Source: Halopenitus persicus (GTDB lineage: Archaea > Halobacteriota > Halobacteria > Halobacteriales > Haloferacaceae). From it: DNA of 64,000 nt. The position numbers and the translations under genes are program-made. The stretch lies in NCBI RefSeq assembly GCF_002355635.1, contig NZ_AP017558.1, positions 1,240,001-1,304,000 of the forward strand, written 5' to 3'. Position 1 is the first letter of the stretch, and each line of letters begins with the position of its first letter. Positions 51,538 to 60,773 of the stretch are shown one piece after another. The notes under the pieces are model-generated. The model was not told where the DNA came from and ran no database searches. It was given only the letters and a program-made list of their open reading frames with translations.

Positions 51538-52467
51538 ATGAGCTTCGAGGAGATGGACGTCGACACGATCTGGAAGAACGGGTCCTTCGTCGACTGGGAG
51601 GACGCGACGACCCACGTGCTCACGCACGCGCTCCATTACGGGACCGGCGTCTTCGAGGGCGCCCGCTGTTACGACACGAACGAGGGGCCGGCGCTGTTCC
51701 GCTGGGAGGAACACCTCGACCGCCTGTTCGACTCCGCGAAGATGTACGACCTCGACATCGAGCACTCCCGCGAGGAGCTCACGAACGCGACCCTCGAGCT
51801 GCTCCGCCGGCAGAACCTCGAGAGCGGCTACATCCGGCCGATCGCCTATTACGGATACAACTCGCTCGGCGTCTCCCCGAAGGACTGTCCGACCGACGTC
51901 GCGATCGCCGCCTGGCCGTGGGGGACCTACCTCGGCGAGGAGGCGCTCGAGGACGGCGTCGACGTGATGGTCTCCTCCTGGCGGAAACACGCCTCCTCGC
52001 AGGTCCCGACCAACGTGAAGACGACCGGCCTCTACGTCAACTCGATGCTGGCGGGCGAGGAGGCCCGCCGGAACGGCTACGTCGAGGCGATCGTCCTGAA
52101 CAAGGAGGGCAACGTCGCGGAGGGCCCCGGCGAGAACGTCTTCCTCGTCGACGACGGCGAGATCTACACCACCGGCCGCGCACAGTCCATCCTCGAGGGG
52201 ATCACCCGGGATACCGTCATCACGCTGGCCCGCGAGAACGGCTACACCGTCCACGACGAGGCCGCGCTCTCGCGGGGACAGCTGTACACCGCCGACGAGC
52301 TGTTCTTCACCGGCTCGGCCGCCGAGGTCACCCCGATCCGAACCGTCGACGACACCGAGATCGGCGCCGGGACGCGCGGGCCGGTGACCGAGGAGCTCCA
52401 GGAGGCGTTCTTCGACCTCGTCGAGCGGCGTACGGACGCCCACGACGACTGGTTCACGTACGTCTAG
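51538..52467 (+). CDS. ilvE: Branched-chain amino acid aminotransferase
   Basis: 309 residues from the ATG at 51538; a start at 51496 would cover the promoter. Fold-type IV PLP enzyme: HALHYGTGVFEGARCY, the PLP lysine in TNVKTTGLYVNSMLAGEEA (Lys161), NVAEGPGENVFLVDDGEIYT, and the phosphate-binding FFTGSAAEVTPI. It performs the last step of Leu/Ile/Val synthesis and the first step of their breakdown. A tgatttatga TATA-like element lies about 25 bp upstream. Single gene, not linked to other ilv genes here. Confidence 0.95.
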   Translation: MSFEEMDVDTIWKNGSFVDWEDATTHVLTHALHYGTGVFEGARCYDTNEGPALFRWEEHLDRLFDSAKMYDLDIEHSREELTNATLELLRRQNLESGYIRPIAYYGYNSLGVSPKDCPTDVAIAAWPWGTYLGEEALEDGVDVMVSSWRKHASSQVPTNVKTTGLYVNSMLAGEEARRNGYVEAIVLNKEGNVAEGPGENVFLVDDGEIYTTGRAQSILEGITRDTVITLARENGYTVHDEAALSRGQLYTADELFFTGSAAEVTPIRTVDDTEIGAGTRGPVTEELQEAFFDLVERRTDAHDDWFTYV

Positions 52468-52585
52468 CTCGCTCCGTTCTCGCCCGCACCAGTCTCGCCG
52501 CATATCGGACCGCGACGCTCGAGGACGACACGACGGTGAGGGCGGAAACGAAGCCGTTTTCGGCCGGCGAGTCGAATCCGAGCGC

Positions 52586-52999
52586 ATGGACAGTGGCGGA
52601 TCCAGCGACATGACGCTGGCGTTCGAGTTGGCGGCCCTACAGCGGCTCGCGGACCCCAACGCCGTGTTCAACAACGCCAGGCAGTGGACGGAGTACGTCG
52701 GCGTCGTCAGCGAGAAGCCGACCTACGTCGTCACCAACTTCACCCGGAAACACCGCGTTCGCCAGGACTTCTTCTCGGGGCCCCGCGGGGTCGAGGAGAG
52801 CCTCGAGAACATCAAGACCCAGTTCGAGACCGACCGGCACGTCTTCGTCGGCATCACCGAGGAGGACGAATCGGTCGCGGAGGCGGCCGGTTGGGAGTTC
52901 CTCCAGGTCGAGGACGCCGCCGAGGCGGCCGGTTGGACCCTCGGCGAGGCGGACGAGGAGACGGACGACGGCGCGGATGAGCGCGACGACTGGCCGTAG
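52586..52999 (+). CDS. Conserved haloarchaeal protein (DUF7124-like)
   Basis: 137 residues; a start at M9 ([22 protein letters not shown]) is possible since conservation seems to begin there. A Rossmann-like alternation ([20 protein letters not shown], then [30 protein letters not shown]) is visible, ending in an acidic tail. I recall the family as haloarchaea-specific (DUF7124), function unknown. The TAG stop is directly abutted by a 23-bp tandem repeat. Confidence 0.75.
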   Translation: MDSGGSSDMTLAFELAALQRLADPNAVFNNARQWTEYVGVVSEKPTYVVTNFTRKHRVRQDFFSGPRGVEESLENIKTQFETDRHVFVGITEEDESVAEAAGWEFLQVEDAAEAAGWTLGEADEETDDGADERDDWP

Positions 53000-53055
53000 G
53001 AGGGTCCCGCAACCGGTCGGCGGAGGGTTCCGCAACCGGTCGGCGGAGGGTTCCG
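52999..53055. repeat. 23-bp tandem repeat (2.5 copies) abutting a stop codon
   Basis: Units 52999-53021 and 53022-53044 (ggagggtyccgcaaccggtc plus ggc) and a partial to 53055. The first base is the last base of the TAG stop of the DUF7124-like gene. Confidence 0.9.
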
Positions 53056-53133
53056 TACGAACGGGTCCCGATCGGCGGTAGCAAACCACATCTTTCGAAA
53101 GCCCTAATCGGGTCTCGCCCCTTAACACGGGTA

Positions 53134-54069
53134 ATGAGCCACCAGCTCCCCGACGTGCAGGCGTCCACGCCCGACGTCTCCGTCGGCCTCTCCCAGGTGG
53201 GCGTCACGGACGTACAGAAGCTCGTGAAACTCGCGCGGGGTCAGCACCGGCCGATCGTGTTGATGGCGGAGTTCGAGGTGTTCGTCGACCTCCCGAGCGG
53301 CCGGAAGGGGATCGACATGTCCCGGAACATGGAGGTCATCGACGAGATCCTCGAGGACATCACCCGCGAGGAGGCCTACCGCGTCGAGGACGTCTGCGGG
53401 GACGCGGCCGAACGTCTCCTCGAGAAACACGAGTACACCTCGCGGGCGGAGGTGAAGATGACCGCGGACTACATCACGCGCGAGCGGACGCCGGCCTCCG
53501 ACCGGCCGACCCAGAACACGGCGACGATCATCGCCTCCGCGGAGGCGACCGAGGAGGGAACCCGCGAGGAGATCGGCGCCGAGGTGACCGGGATCACGGT
53601 CTGTCCGTGCTCGCAGGGGATGTCGGAGGCGCGAGCCCGCGAGGAGCTCCACGACCTGGGCGTCGACGAGGAGACGACCGAGGCCTTCCTCGACGCCGTC
53701 CCCCAGCCCGGCCACTCACAGCGCGGCCACGCGACGCTGACCGTGACCGCCGACGGCGACCCGGACGTCGACCTCCGGGAGATCATCGACATCGCCCGGA
53801 ACGCGATGAGCGCCCGTATCTACAACATGGCCAAGCGGCCGGACGAGGACCACATGACCTATCACGCACACGCCAACGCGAAGTTCGTCGAGGACTGCGT
53901 CCGGTCGCTGGCCGACCAGACGGTCTCCGCGTTCGACCACCTCCCGGACGACGCCACGATCCGGATCGCCCAGTCGAACGACGAGTCCATCCACGAGCAC
54001 AACGCCCACGCCGAGCGGGAGGTCACGATGGGGCAACTTCGTTCGGAAGTGAACGCCGCCGAAAACTGA
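53134..54069 (+). CDS. mptA: GTP cyclohydrolase MptA/FolE2 type
   Basis: 311 residues, normal for the archaeal COG1469 enzyme. Conserved blocks: [40 protein letters not shown] (the ExxVxL region), [20 protein letters not shown] with Cys157/159 near the metal site, and HQ-type [11 protein letters not shown]. It opens GTP for pterin cofactor synthesis; in Haloferax volcanii the orthologue is needed for both folate and archaeosine formation. ArcS, a late archaeosine enzyme, is encoded 7 kb downstream. The preceding 134 bp contain the 23-bp repeats. Confidence 0.93.
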   Translation: MSHQLPDVQASTPDVSVGLSQVGVTDVQKLVKLARGQHRPIVLMAEFEVFVDLPSGRKGIDMSRNMEVIDEILEDITREEAYRVEDVCGDAAERLLEKHEYTSRAEVKMTADYITRERTPASDRPTQNTATIIASAEATEEGTREEIGAEVTGITVCPCSQGMSEARAREELHDLGVDEETTEAFLDAVPQPGHSQRGHATLTVTADGDPDVDLREIIDIARNAMSARIYNMAKRPDEDHMTYHAHANAKFVEDCVRSLADQTVSAFDHLPDDATIRIAQSNDESIHEHNAHAEREVTMGQLRSEVNAAEN

Positions 54070-54159
54070 ACGCGGTCGCTGCCGACGAGCCGGCGTAGCG
54101 AAAGGCTCGACGAGTCGACGGCTCGAAACGAACGCTAACGGGCCGGGGGTGAATCGCGA

Positions 54160-54969
54160 CTACACGGAGAGCTCGAGCGGCGCCGCCTCCGCCCACCGCG
54201 GCTCGAACCGCTCGCGAACGTCGGCCGCGAACTCGGGATCGGTCAGGTCGATCATCGCGAACGGTTCGGCCGCCGCAAGCGGGTTGGGGACCTCAAGACA
54301 GACCTCGACGCCGTCGAAGAGGTTGAACGCGCCCTCGATTCCCTCGACCGTCCGAGCGGCAAACCGATCACGGTCGGCGAGTCGATCGGCATACCGGCGA
54401 CGGACGCGACCCGGAAGCCGGTCGACGGTCTCCGGGGACAGGAGGACGCGCGTCTCGACGCCTCGATCGAGCGCCTCGACGATCGCGTCCATCACACGCT
54501 CGCCGATGGCTCCCAGGTCGAGTCCGGCTGCGGGCGTGTCGGCGACGATCACGATCCGGTCGGTCGCGGCGGCGATGCGCTCGACCAGGAGGTCGATCGT
54601 CTCCTCGGTGCCGACCGCGGCCGTCCAAAACCGGTCCTCGACCCCCTCTTCGGCCTGGAGTTCAGTCGAGAGCGTGTCGACGGCCGACTCGTATTGCGCC
54701 ATACGCTCGTCGAACTCCCGGCGCTTCGTGGCGAGGAGCCGGTCGAGCGCGGCGTCCGGGTCGACCGCGACGTACTTCTTGGGTCGACTCTCGGTCCGGC
54801 TGCGAATCAGATCGTGGTCCTCCAGGCCGTTGAGGACGTCGTAGATCCGACCCATCGGAACGTCGCTCGTCCGCGAGAGCTCCTTCGCGGTCGTCGGTCC
54901 GGTTCCCAACAGCGCGCGATAGGCCCGCGCCTCGTACGCCGACAGCCCAAGATCGCGGAGACTCGCCAT
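54160..54969 (-). CDS. TrmB-family transcriptional regulator
   Basis: 269 residues from the ATG at 54969. The N-terminal TrmB winged helix (MASLRDLGLSAYEARAYRAL, then TAKELSRTSDVPMGRIYDVL, DHDLIRSRTESRPKKYVAVD) is followed by a coiled-coil dimerisation helix and a C-terminal PLD-like effector domain (RIVIVADTPAAGLDLGAIGE, GVETRVLLSPETVD). TrmB proteins sense sugars or other metabolites; this one lacks the long sugar-binding domain of classical TrmB. The target is not evident from the neighbours. Confidence 0.9.
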   Translation of the reverse strand: MASLRDLGLSAYEARAYRALLGTGPTTAKELSRTSDVPMGRIYDVLNGLEDHDLIRSRTESRPKKYVAVDPDAALDRLLATKRREFDERMAQYESAVDTLSTELQAEEGVEDRFWTAAVGTEETIDLLVERIAAATDRIVIVADTPAAGLDLGAIGERVMDAIVEALDRGVETRVLLSPETVDRLPGRVRRRYADRLADRDRFAARTVEGIEGAFNLFDGVEVCLEVPNPLAAAEPFAMIDLTDPEFAADVRERFEPRWAEAAPLELSV

Positions 54970-55045
54970 ATTCCCGTTCCACACGCGGGTGGTATAAACG
55001 CGGCGGCAGTTCACGAACCAACCGGCCCAGGCGGCTTCGGTCGAC

Positions 55046-56701
55046 CTACTCGATCGTGGCCGAGACGCGGTCCAACAACTCCTCCGGCGTTGTCGCCGGC
55101 GTGGAGCGATCGTCCCCGACGCCGACGATCGCCGCGCCCGCGTTCGGGGTCCACGGAGTGGGCACGGTCTCGCGATGCGCGTTCGCAACGACGACCTTCT
55201 CGTGGTCGGCGACGCGCCAGGCCGCGCGGTGGAGGTCGGTTCCCGGTTCGGTGCCGACGAAGATCGCCGGCGTGCCGTGGCACAGCCGCGCCGTCAGACT
55301 GCCGTAGCTCGCCAGCTGGACCCCGTACCGGTCGGTCGCGCCCGCGAAGGCGACCGCCGTCTCGCGTGCGACGTCAACGTATCGGTCGTTGCCGGTCGCG
55401 ACGCCGAGATCCAGGAGCGCGGTGGCGGCCTCGACGTTCGTGTCGAGCGGCCGGAAGGGGTGGTCGAGCAGGCCGGCGCCGTCGCGCGGCCCGTCGAGGA
55501 ACGACCCGTCGACGAACAGCGTCTCGATGGCCCGGTCCGCGACCGTCCGCGCCAGGTCGATCCCCTCGCCGAGGACGCCCTGTGCCCGGGTGAACGCGGC
55601 GACGACGCGGGCGAGGTCCTCGAGGACGTCCGTCTCGCCGCCCGGTTCCTCGGCGAGAAATCGGGCCACCTCGCCCGTCGAGGCGTCGACGAGTTCGCGC
55701 TCGAGGGTCCCGAGGATCCGTTCGGCGTACTCGCGGGCGTGGTCGTCGTCGGTGTAGGCGGCGTGGGTCAACAGCGCGTCCGCGGCGAGCGCGTTCCCGC
55801 CCGCGAGGACGGTGTGGTCCCGACGCGGAGCCGTCATATCGGCGCGGCCGTCGGCGTCGCGGGCGTAGTAGGCGCGCCCCTCACCCGGACCGATCGACCC
55901 GCCGACGCCGATGCCGGTCCACAGATCGTCGGTGAGAAACTCGACCGCCTCGCTGGCGATCTCCTCGTAAGTGGCGTCACCCGTGTGGAGGTAGGCGTTC
56001 GCGAACGCGCGCGTCAGCGCGGCGTTCGTGTCGAGCGGCTTCTCGTGGTGGACGTCGCTCCAGTCGCGGGTTCCGGCGTAGCGGAAGAAGCCGCCCGCGA
56101 CGTCGTCACGGAGGTTCGTGGAGATCGCATCGAGGGTCCGCAGCGCCTGCGACCGCTCCCGCTTGAGCGCGAACTCGACGGTTCGCGGCAGCGGGAACTT
56201 GGCGTCGTCGCCCCAGCCGGCGTTGTCGTCGTCGAACTGAACCTCGAGCTGGCCGGCGAGATGCTCCTCGATCGCGTCGGTGACCTCGCCGGCCGGCGGG
56301 AGGTCGCCGGCGAGCGCGCGCGGGACGCGGCCCGCCGCGGCGCCGTCCTCGGCCCACCGGTCACGGACGGACTCGAGCACCTGCCGCATCCCGTCGGGGC
56401 CGAGGTAGCCGGCGCCGGTGAGCAGCTCCCCGTCCGGCGTGAGGAAGACGGTCGATGGGAACCCGCCCATGTTGTACCGCTCGCGGACCCGGGGCCAGCG
56501 GTCGACGTCGACCCGGACCGGCACGAACGACTCGTTGATGTTGGCGGCGATCCGCGGCTCGCCGTACGTCTTCGCATCCATCTCGTGGCAGCCGTCACAC
56601 CACGTCGCGGTGAGCGCCAGCAGCACCGGGCGGTCGTCCTCGGCGGCCTCGGCGAAGGCGTCCGGACCCCACTCGCGCCACTCGACGTGCGTCTCGGTCA
56701 T
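55046..56701 (-). CDS. Thioredoxin-domain protein with six-hairpin-type C-terminal half (DUF255/YyaL)
   Basis: 551 residues from the ATG at 56701. The N-terminal 130 residues are a DUF255 thioredoxin fold with active site TATWCDGCHEMDAKTYGEP (Trp34, Cys35, Cys38). The rest is an (alpha/alpha)6-like barrel resembling N-acylglucosamine epimerases (FFRYAGTRDWSDVHHEKPLD, GRAYYARDADGRADM, LASYGSLTARLCHGTPAIFV). Full-length relatives (YyaL/spermatogenesis-associated 20) reach 650-700 residues, so this is a compact version. Its substrate and reaction are unknown; a role in protein or sugar redox processing has been proposed for the family. Confidence 0.85.
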   Translation of the reverse strand: MTETHVEWREWGPDAFAEAAEDDRPVLLALTATWCDGCHEMDAKTYGEPRIAANINESFVPVRVDVDRWPRVRERYNMGGFPSTVFLTPDGELLTGAGYLGPDGMRQVLESVRDRWAEDGAAAGRVPRALAGDLPPAGEVTDAIEEHLAGQLEVQFDDDNAGWGDDAKFPLPRTVEFALKRERSQALRTLDAISTNLRDDVAGGFFRYAGTRDWSDVHHEKPLDTNAALTRAFANAYLHTGDATYEEIASEAVEFLTDDLWTGIGVGGSIGPGEGRAYYARDADGRADMTAPRRDHTVLAGGNALAADALLTHAAYTDDDHAREYAERILGTLERELVDASTGEVARFLAEEPGGETDVLEDLARVVAAFTRAQGVLGEGIDLARTVADRAIETLFVDGSFLDGPRDGAGLLDHPFRPLDTNVEAATALLDLGVATGNDRYVDVARETAVAFAGATDRYGVQLASYGSLTARLCHGTPAIFVGTEPGTDLHRAAWRVADHEKVVVANAHRETVPTPWTPNAGAAIVGVGDDRSTPATTPEELLDRVSATIE

Positions 56702-56840
56702 GGATAGCGGTCCGACTGCCGGGAGGGTAAGGGCTTCGAGACGGCCGGCGAGGATCCGAGACGGGTGTCCGGGCAGGGGCGTCGGACGGGTGGGTCCTCG
56801 AGCGCGTGGCGACCGGCGGTGTCGGGCGGTCCGCGACCAC

Positions 56841-57551
56841 TTAGAGGTCGCGGAGGTCCTCGAGCGCGTCGTCGATGTCGCGGTCGGCGACCGCGAGCGA
56901 GAAGCCGTCGGCTCGCGCGAGGTCGGCGGCGTGGTCCCACAGGTCGTCCTCGTCGATCCCGTGGAGCACGACGGCGTTGGGGGTCGGCGTGACGACCCGG
57001 AGCGCGACGAGCGGGGACTCACCGCGCGTCACGTTCGTGAACACGAGCGCGCGGTTCGTCGACTGGCCGTAGAGACGGTAGAACTCCTCGCTGGAGAGCC
57101 GGGAGATCGCCTGAATGGAGTTGATGACGGTGTGGCCGTAGATCCGGTCGCGCTCGCCGGCGACGATCTCCGTGGCGTCCATCGCGTCGTGAAACGTCGA
57201 CAGCGGGACCGCGGTCGTGTACTCCCGGAGGTCGAGGACGACGTCGCTCTCGAAGCCGGCCGAGATGACGCGCGCGTACTGCCGAAGTCGGTCGCCACCG
57301 CGGTCGGCGTCGATCGCGATCAGCGCCTCGACGGTCCGCCGCACGACCCCGATCCCGGGGCTCTCCCGGCGACCGCTCTCGTAGTCGGAGACCACGGAGG
57401 AGGAAACGCCGAGCTGGCCGGCCAGATCCGTCTGTGAGACGTCGAAGTCCGTACGCCACTTGCGAAGGGTCGCGCCCGGATCGTCGCTAAGAGTGATCTC
57501 GCCGGCGATCCGCCGCGCCAACTCCTCGCGCGCGCGCTGACTCATCGTCAT
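56841..57551 (-). CDS. XRE-type helix-turn-helix regulator (COG1709-like)
   Basis: 236 residues from the ATG at 57551; MSQ two codons later is an alternative. The HTH is GATLRKWRTDFDVSQTDLAG, QLGVSSSVVSDYESGRRESP (about residues 35-75). A larger archaeal C-terminal domain follows with beta-rich segments (DATEIVAGERDRIYGHTVIN, RALVFTNVTRGESPLVALRV), probably sensing a ligand. Upstream of the DUF255 gene on the same strand (139 bp gap) and divergent from a GNAT gene. Confidence 0.88.
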   Translation of the reverse strand: MTMSQRAREELARRIAGEITLSDDPGATLRKWRTDFDVSQTDLAGQLGVSSSVVSDYESGRRESPGIGVVRRTVEALIAIDADRGGDRLRQYARVISAGFESDVVLDLREYTTAVPLSTFHDAMDATEIVAGERDRIYGHTVINSIQAISRLSSEEFYRLYGQSTNRALVFTNVTRGESPLVALRVVTPTPNAVVLHGIDEDDLWDHAADLARADGFSLAVADRDIDDALEDLRDL

Positions 57552-57654
57552 CACGTGCGGTCGAACCGCCCAAAAGGGTATCGAAAGTGGGGTTCGGCGA
57601 TCGTCGATGTTCCGCGGCCGAAACCGTGAGAAGGCCGGCCGTTCGAGACGCCGT

Positions 57655-58152
57655 ATGGAGATTCGACCGTACGATCCCGACGATCGGGAGGACGTCGCCG
57701 CGCTGTGGAACCACAAGCGGGCCTTCGAACGCGGACTCGGCGAGGGAACCGGCGGCGACGAAAAGGCGAGCACATACGAAGCAAAGCTCACCGACGCCTA
57801 TCGGTCGGAATGGCTCGACTGGGTCGAGCGGTGCGTCGCGGCGGACGAGCGGTGCGTGACGGTGGCGGACGCCGGCGGCGACGGGATCGTCGGCTACGTC
57901 TTCGTCCTTCCCGAGACGCACCGGTTCATCTGGGACGCGGCGATATTGAACGAGCTGTTCGTCGTTCCCGCGTACCGGGGCACCGGCGTCGCCGACGATC
58001 TGATGGACGCCGCGCTGGCGCTGGCGGCCGACCAGGATCTCCCGATCGACCGACTCGTCCTCGACGTCGACCCGGACAACACGCGAGCACGCCGGTTCTA
58101 CGATCGGTATGGGTTCGAGGAGTGGGGCGAGCTGGTCGCGCGGCCGGTATGA
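57655..58152 (+). CDS. GNAT-family N-acetyltransferase
   Basis: 165 residues from the ATG at 57655. Canonical GNAT topology: MEIRPYDPDDREDVAALWNH at the start, the acetyl-CoA loop NELFVVPAYRGTGVADDLMD (motif A Q/RxxGxG/A as RGTGVA), and the C-terminal DVDPDNTRARRFYDRYGFEE motif B. It would acetylate a small molecule or a protein amine; the acceptor is unknown. Confidence 0.88.
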   Translation: MEIRPYDPDDREDVAALWNHKRAFERGLGEGTGGDEKASTYEAKLTDAYRSEWLDWVERCVAADERCVTVADAGGDGIVGYVFVLPETHRFIWDAAILNELFVVPAYRGTGVADDLMDAALALAADQDLPIDRLVLDVDPDNTRARRFYDRYGFEEWGELVARPV

Positions 58153-58234
58153 GGGCCACTGCTGGGTCCGTGCTCCGGCCGGCTGTGCGATCGTGCCGCT
58201 TGGTCCGACTGTTCGGTCCAACTGAGTCGTGGAG

Positions 58235-58846
58235 TCACAGGATCCCGGTCCCACCGTCCGTCGCGGTTCGCCATTCGTTCCGGCTGATCGTGTAGCGGAC
58301 GCGGTCGTGAACGCTCCCGTCGGGGAACGGCAGGTCGTTCCGCAGCCGGCCCTCCCGGCGGCCGCCGAACCGGTCCACGTATCGCTCGATCGCCCGCCGT
58401 GCCCGGTCGTTCTCGGGATGGTGTGAGACGGCCACGACCGCCAGATCGAGCCGGTCGAAGGCGAGCTCGAGCAGCGCGGCGGCACGCTCGCCCGCATAAC
58501 CGCGGTTCCGGAACCGTTCACGCAGCCAGATACCGGGTTCGGCGAGCCGACGGTCCCAGTCGATCCGGAGGTCGGTACAGCCCGCGATCTCGCCTGCACC
58601 GTCCTCGCCGTCCGCGGGGCGGATCACGTAGGTCGCGGCCTCCCGTTGCTCCCAGACCGAACGTCCCCGATCGAGGAAGGCCGCGGTCTCGTCGATCGTT
58701 TCGTGGGGATCCCAGGCCACGTACTCGGTGACGGCCTCGATCCCGGGATCGGAGGAACAGATCCGATACAGCTCGCGCACGTCGACCCGGTCCGGCCACA
58801 GCGGCGTGAGCCGGAGGCGGTCGGTCGCGATCCGCTCGGGGAACAT
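58235..58846 (-). CDS. GNAT-family N-acetyltransferase, RimJ/RimL-like
   Basis: 203 residues from the ATG at 58846; the longer frame upstream overlaps the next gene's promoter and is not supported. Landmarks: RIATDRLRLTPLWPDRVDVR, EIAGCTDLRIDWDRRLAEPG, the acetyl-CoA loop ERFRNRGYAGERAAALLELA and HHPENDRARRAIERYVDRFG. The pattern fits RimJ/RimL-type acetylation of protein N-termini or small amines. Divergent from the glycosylation-rich protein gene (148 bp between starts). Confidence 0.88.
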   Translation of the reverse strand: MFPERIATDRLRLTPLWPDRVDVRELYRICSSDPGIEAVTEYVAWDPHETIDETAAFLDRGRSVWEQREAATYVIRPADGEDGAGEIAGCTDLRIDWDRRLAEPGIWLRERFRNRGYAGERAAALLELAFDRLDLAVVAVSHHPENDRARRAIERYVDRFGGRREGRLRNDLPFPDGSVHDRVRYTISRNEWRTATDGGTGIL

Positions 58847-58994
58847 ATCGTCCCATCGGTGCGGGAGTTTAAAAGTGATCGCGGGGGAATGGCGTGATCG
58901 GTCGGGACACGAGTCAACGGGCCAACCGTTCACGGCGATGAACGGTTCGAACGGAGTCGATCGTTTATGTGTGGGCGTCGCGTTCCCACGTTCG

Positions 58995-60662
58995 ATGAGG
59001 GTTCGTGTCGCCGCGATCGCGGTCTGTCTCGCGGTCGCGGTGGGGGTCTGGGGGCTCGGGACCGTCGCGGTCGGCGGCGCGGCCGCAGCCGAGCCACCGG
59101 CCGGGACGAACGGGGCGACGTTCGGGATGGACAGCACGGCCGCCACCGAGGCGGACGCTGCGGCGAACGGGATCCGCACCGATGCTCGCTATCCGCAGGT
59201 GACCGACGATGGATCGGCGGTCGGGAACGGAACCGAGGACGGCGACGAAACCGGTGCCGGGAACGAAACCGGATCCGGGAACGAAACCGCGGCCGATGCC
59301 GACGCAACGGCCGATGCCGACGCGACGAACGAAACGGGGGCGACGGCGGGGACCGGCGAGAACGCTGCGGGCTTCGGCGCCAGCCTGAGCGCCTTCGTGC
59401 AATCGACGTCGGCCGGAACCGAGACGACGGTCGACCAAGGGATGTGGGAGGCGAGCGTCGGCGAGTCGGTGAGCGACGAGGAGGGACTCGACCGGGCGAC
59501 CGAACTGGCCGAGCGGATTCGGTCGACCCACGCGGAGCGACGAGCACTCGCGCGAAATCGCTCGAACGGAACGATCGACCCGACCCGATACCGGGCCGCC
59601 GATCGGCGGCTCGAGGCCCGGCTCGAAGCGACGCGCGCGGCGGCCCAGTCGGCACGCGGGATGACGCCGGACGGCTCCAACTCAAGCCGAGCGCTCGCGA
59701 CCGTCGAGAACGCCGCCGCGGCCGCCGTCGCCCGAGGCCCGCCGGGGGCACCGGGAACCCGCAACGGACCGCCGGGAACGGTGCCCGAGAACGCAACCGG
59801 TCCCGGAAACCCCGGTGCCGGGTTCGGAAACGCCACCCACCCTGGAAACGCCACCCAACCGTCCGGGCCAGGCGGCGGACCAGCACGGAACGTGACCGGA
59901 CGGCCGATCCAGGTACCGGGAAACGGATCCGCGACCCCGTGGGATGGGCCGATCCTGCCCGGCACCGGCGGTCCGGACGGTGACGCTCCGAGGAACGCAA
60001 ACGCGGACGACGGAAACGAAAGCGACGAAGCCGACGGAAGCGGACCGCCGGGGAACGCCGGACGCTCCGGAAGCGCCGGAACCGACGACGGATCCGGATC
60101 CGATCGTGGGGATCCGGGGAACGGCGCGCCAGGAGACGGCCTCGGACCAGAACCCGACGGCGACGGGGACGACGCATCCGGCAACGACGACGGGGACGAC
60201 GCATCCGGCAACGACGACGGGGACGACGCATCCGACAACGACGACGCATCCGGGAGCGGCAACGGATCGGGTGACGGTTCCGCGGACGGGCCCGGCAACG
60301 CGCCGGCCGATCCCGAGGCCGATGGTGGGGATGAGAGTCCCGACGGTTCCGAGACGGGCGGAAACGGCGGTTCCGGAAATAACGGCGCCGGAAGCGACGA
60401 CTCCGAAGGCGGCGGTTCCGGGGACGGAGGGTCCGGAACCGGCGTAAACGCCGGCGAGAACTCGGGGGAAGCACCGTCCGACGGCGGATCCGGGACCGAT
60501 CCCGAAAACGGTGCCAACGGCGGAACCGGTGCCAACGACGGAACCGGCGCCAACGGCGGAACCGGTGCCAACGACGGAATCGGCGCCAACGACGGATCAG
60601 GTGGAAAGCCCGGAAACGGCGATCCGCCGGCGGATCCGCCAAACGCCGCCGCGATGGAGTGA
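58995..60662 (+). CDS. Secreted low-complexity, sequon-rich acidic protein
   Basis: 555 residues from the ATG at 58995, where a signal peptide begins (MRVRVAAIAVCLAVAVGVWG, cleavage near GAAAAE). The mature part is almost entirely Gly/Asp/Asn/Ala/Ser, with at least 14 N-glycosylation sequons (NET, NAT, NGS and others). A short helical island lies at about residues 155-240 (ELAERIRSTHAERRALARNR). Two coding minisatellites occur: GNDDGDDAS (27 bp, about three times) and alternating GTGAND/GTGANG six-residue units near the C-terminus. It has neither a transmembrane anchor nor a PGF-CTERM tail, ending NAAAME. Probably an extracellular glycoprotein or matrix component. Confidence 0.72.
   Translation: MRVRVAAIAVCLAVAVGVWGLGTVAVGGAAAAEPPAGTNGATFGMDSTAATEADAAANGIRTDARYPQVTDDGSAVGNGTEDGDETGAGNETGSGNETAADADATADADATNETGATAGTGENAAGFGASLSAFVQSTSAGTETTVDQGMWEASVGESVSDEEGLDRATELAERIRSTHAERRALARNRSNGTIDPTRYRAADRRLEARLEATRAAAQSARGMTPDGSNSSRALATVENAAAAAVARGPPGAPGTRNGPPGTVPENATGPGNPGAGFGNATHPGNATQPSGPGGGPARNVTGRPIQVPGNGSATPWDGPILPGTGGPDGDAPRNANADDGNESDEADGSGPPGNAGRSGSAGTDDGSGSDRGDPGNGAPGDGLGPEPDGDGDDASGNDDGDDASGNDDGDDASDNDDASGSGNGSGDGSADGPGNAPADPEADGGDESPDGSETGGNGGSGNNGAGSDDSEGGGSGDGGSGTGVNAGENSGEAPSDGGSGTDPENGANGGTGANDGTGANGGTGANDGIGANDGSGGKPGNGDPPADPPNAAAME
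60165..60245. repeat. In-frame 27-bp tandem repeat in the secreted acidic protein
   Basis: Units starting 60165, 60192 and 60219 (ggggacgacgcatccggcaa and so on), encoding GDDASGNDD-type blocks; a partial copy follows. Confidence 0.85.
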
Positions 60663-60773
60663 CCGTCGGTCGGCGACGCTCGCCGCGAGACGACCGGCCC
60701 CGGTCGCTCGCGAGTCGTCGGCCACCTCGGTCCGGAACGCAATCTATTCGGCCGTCGGCGGCCGACGCGACGT

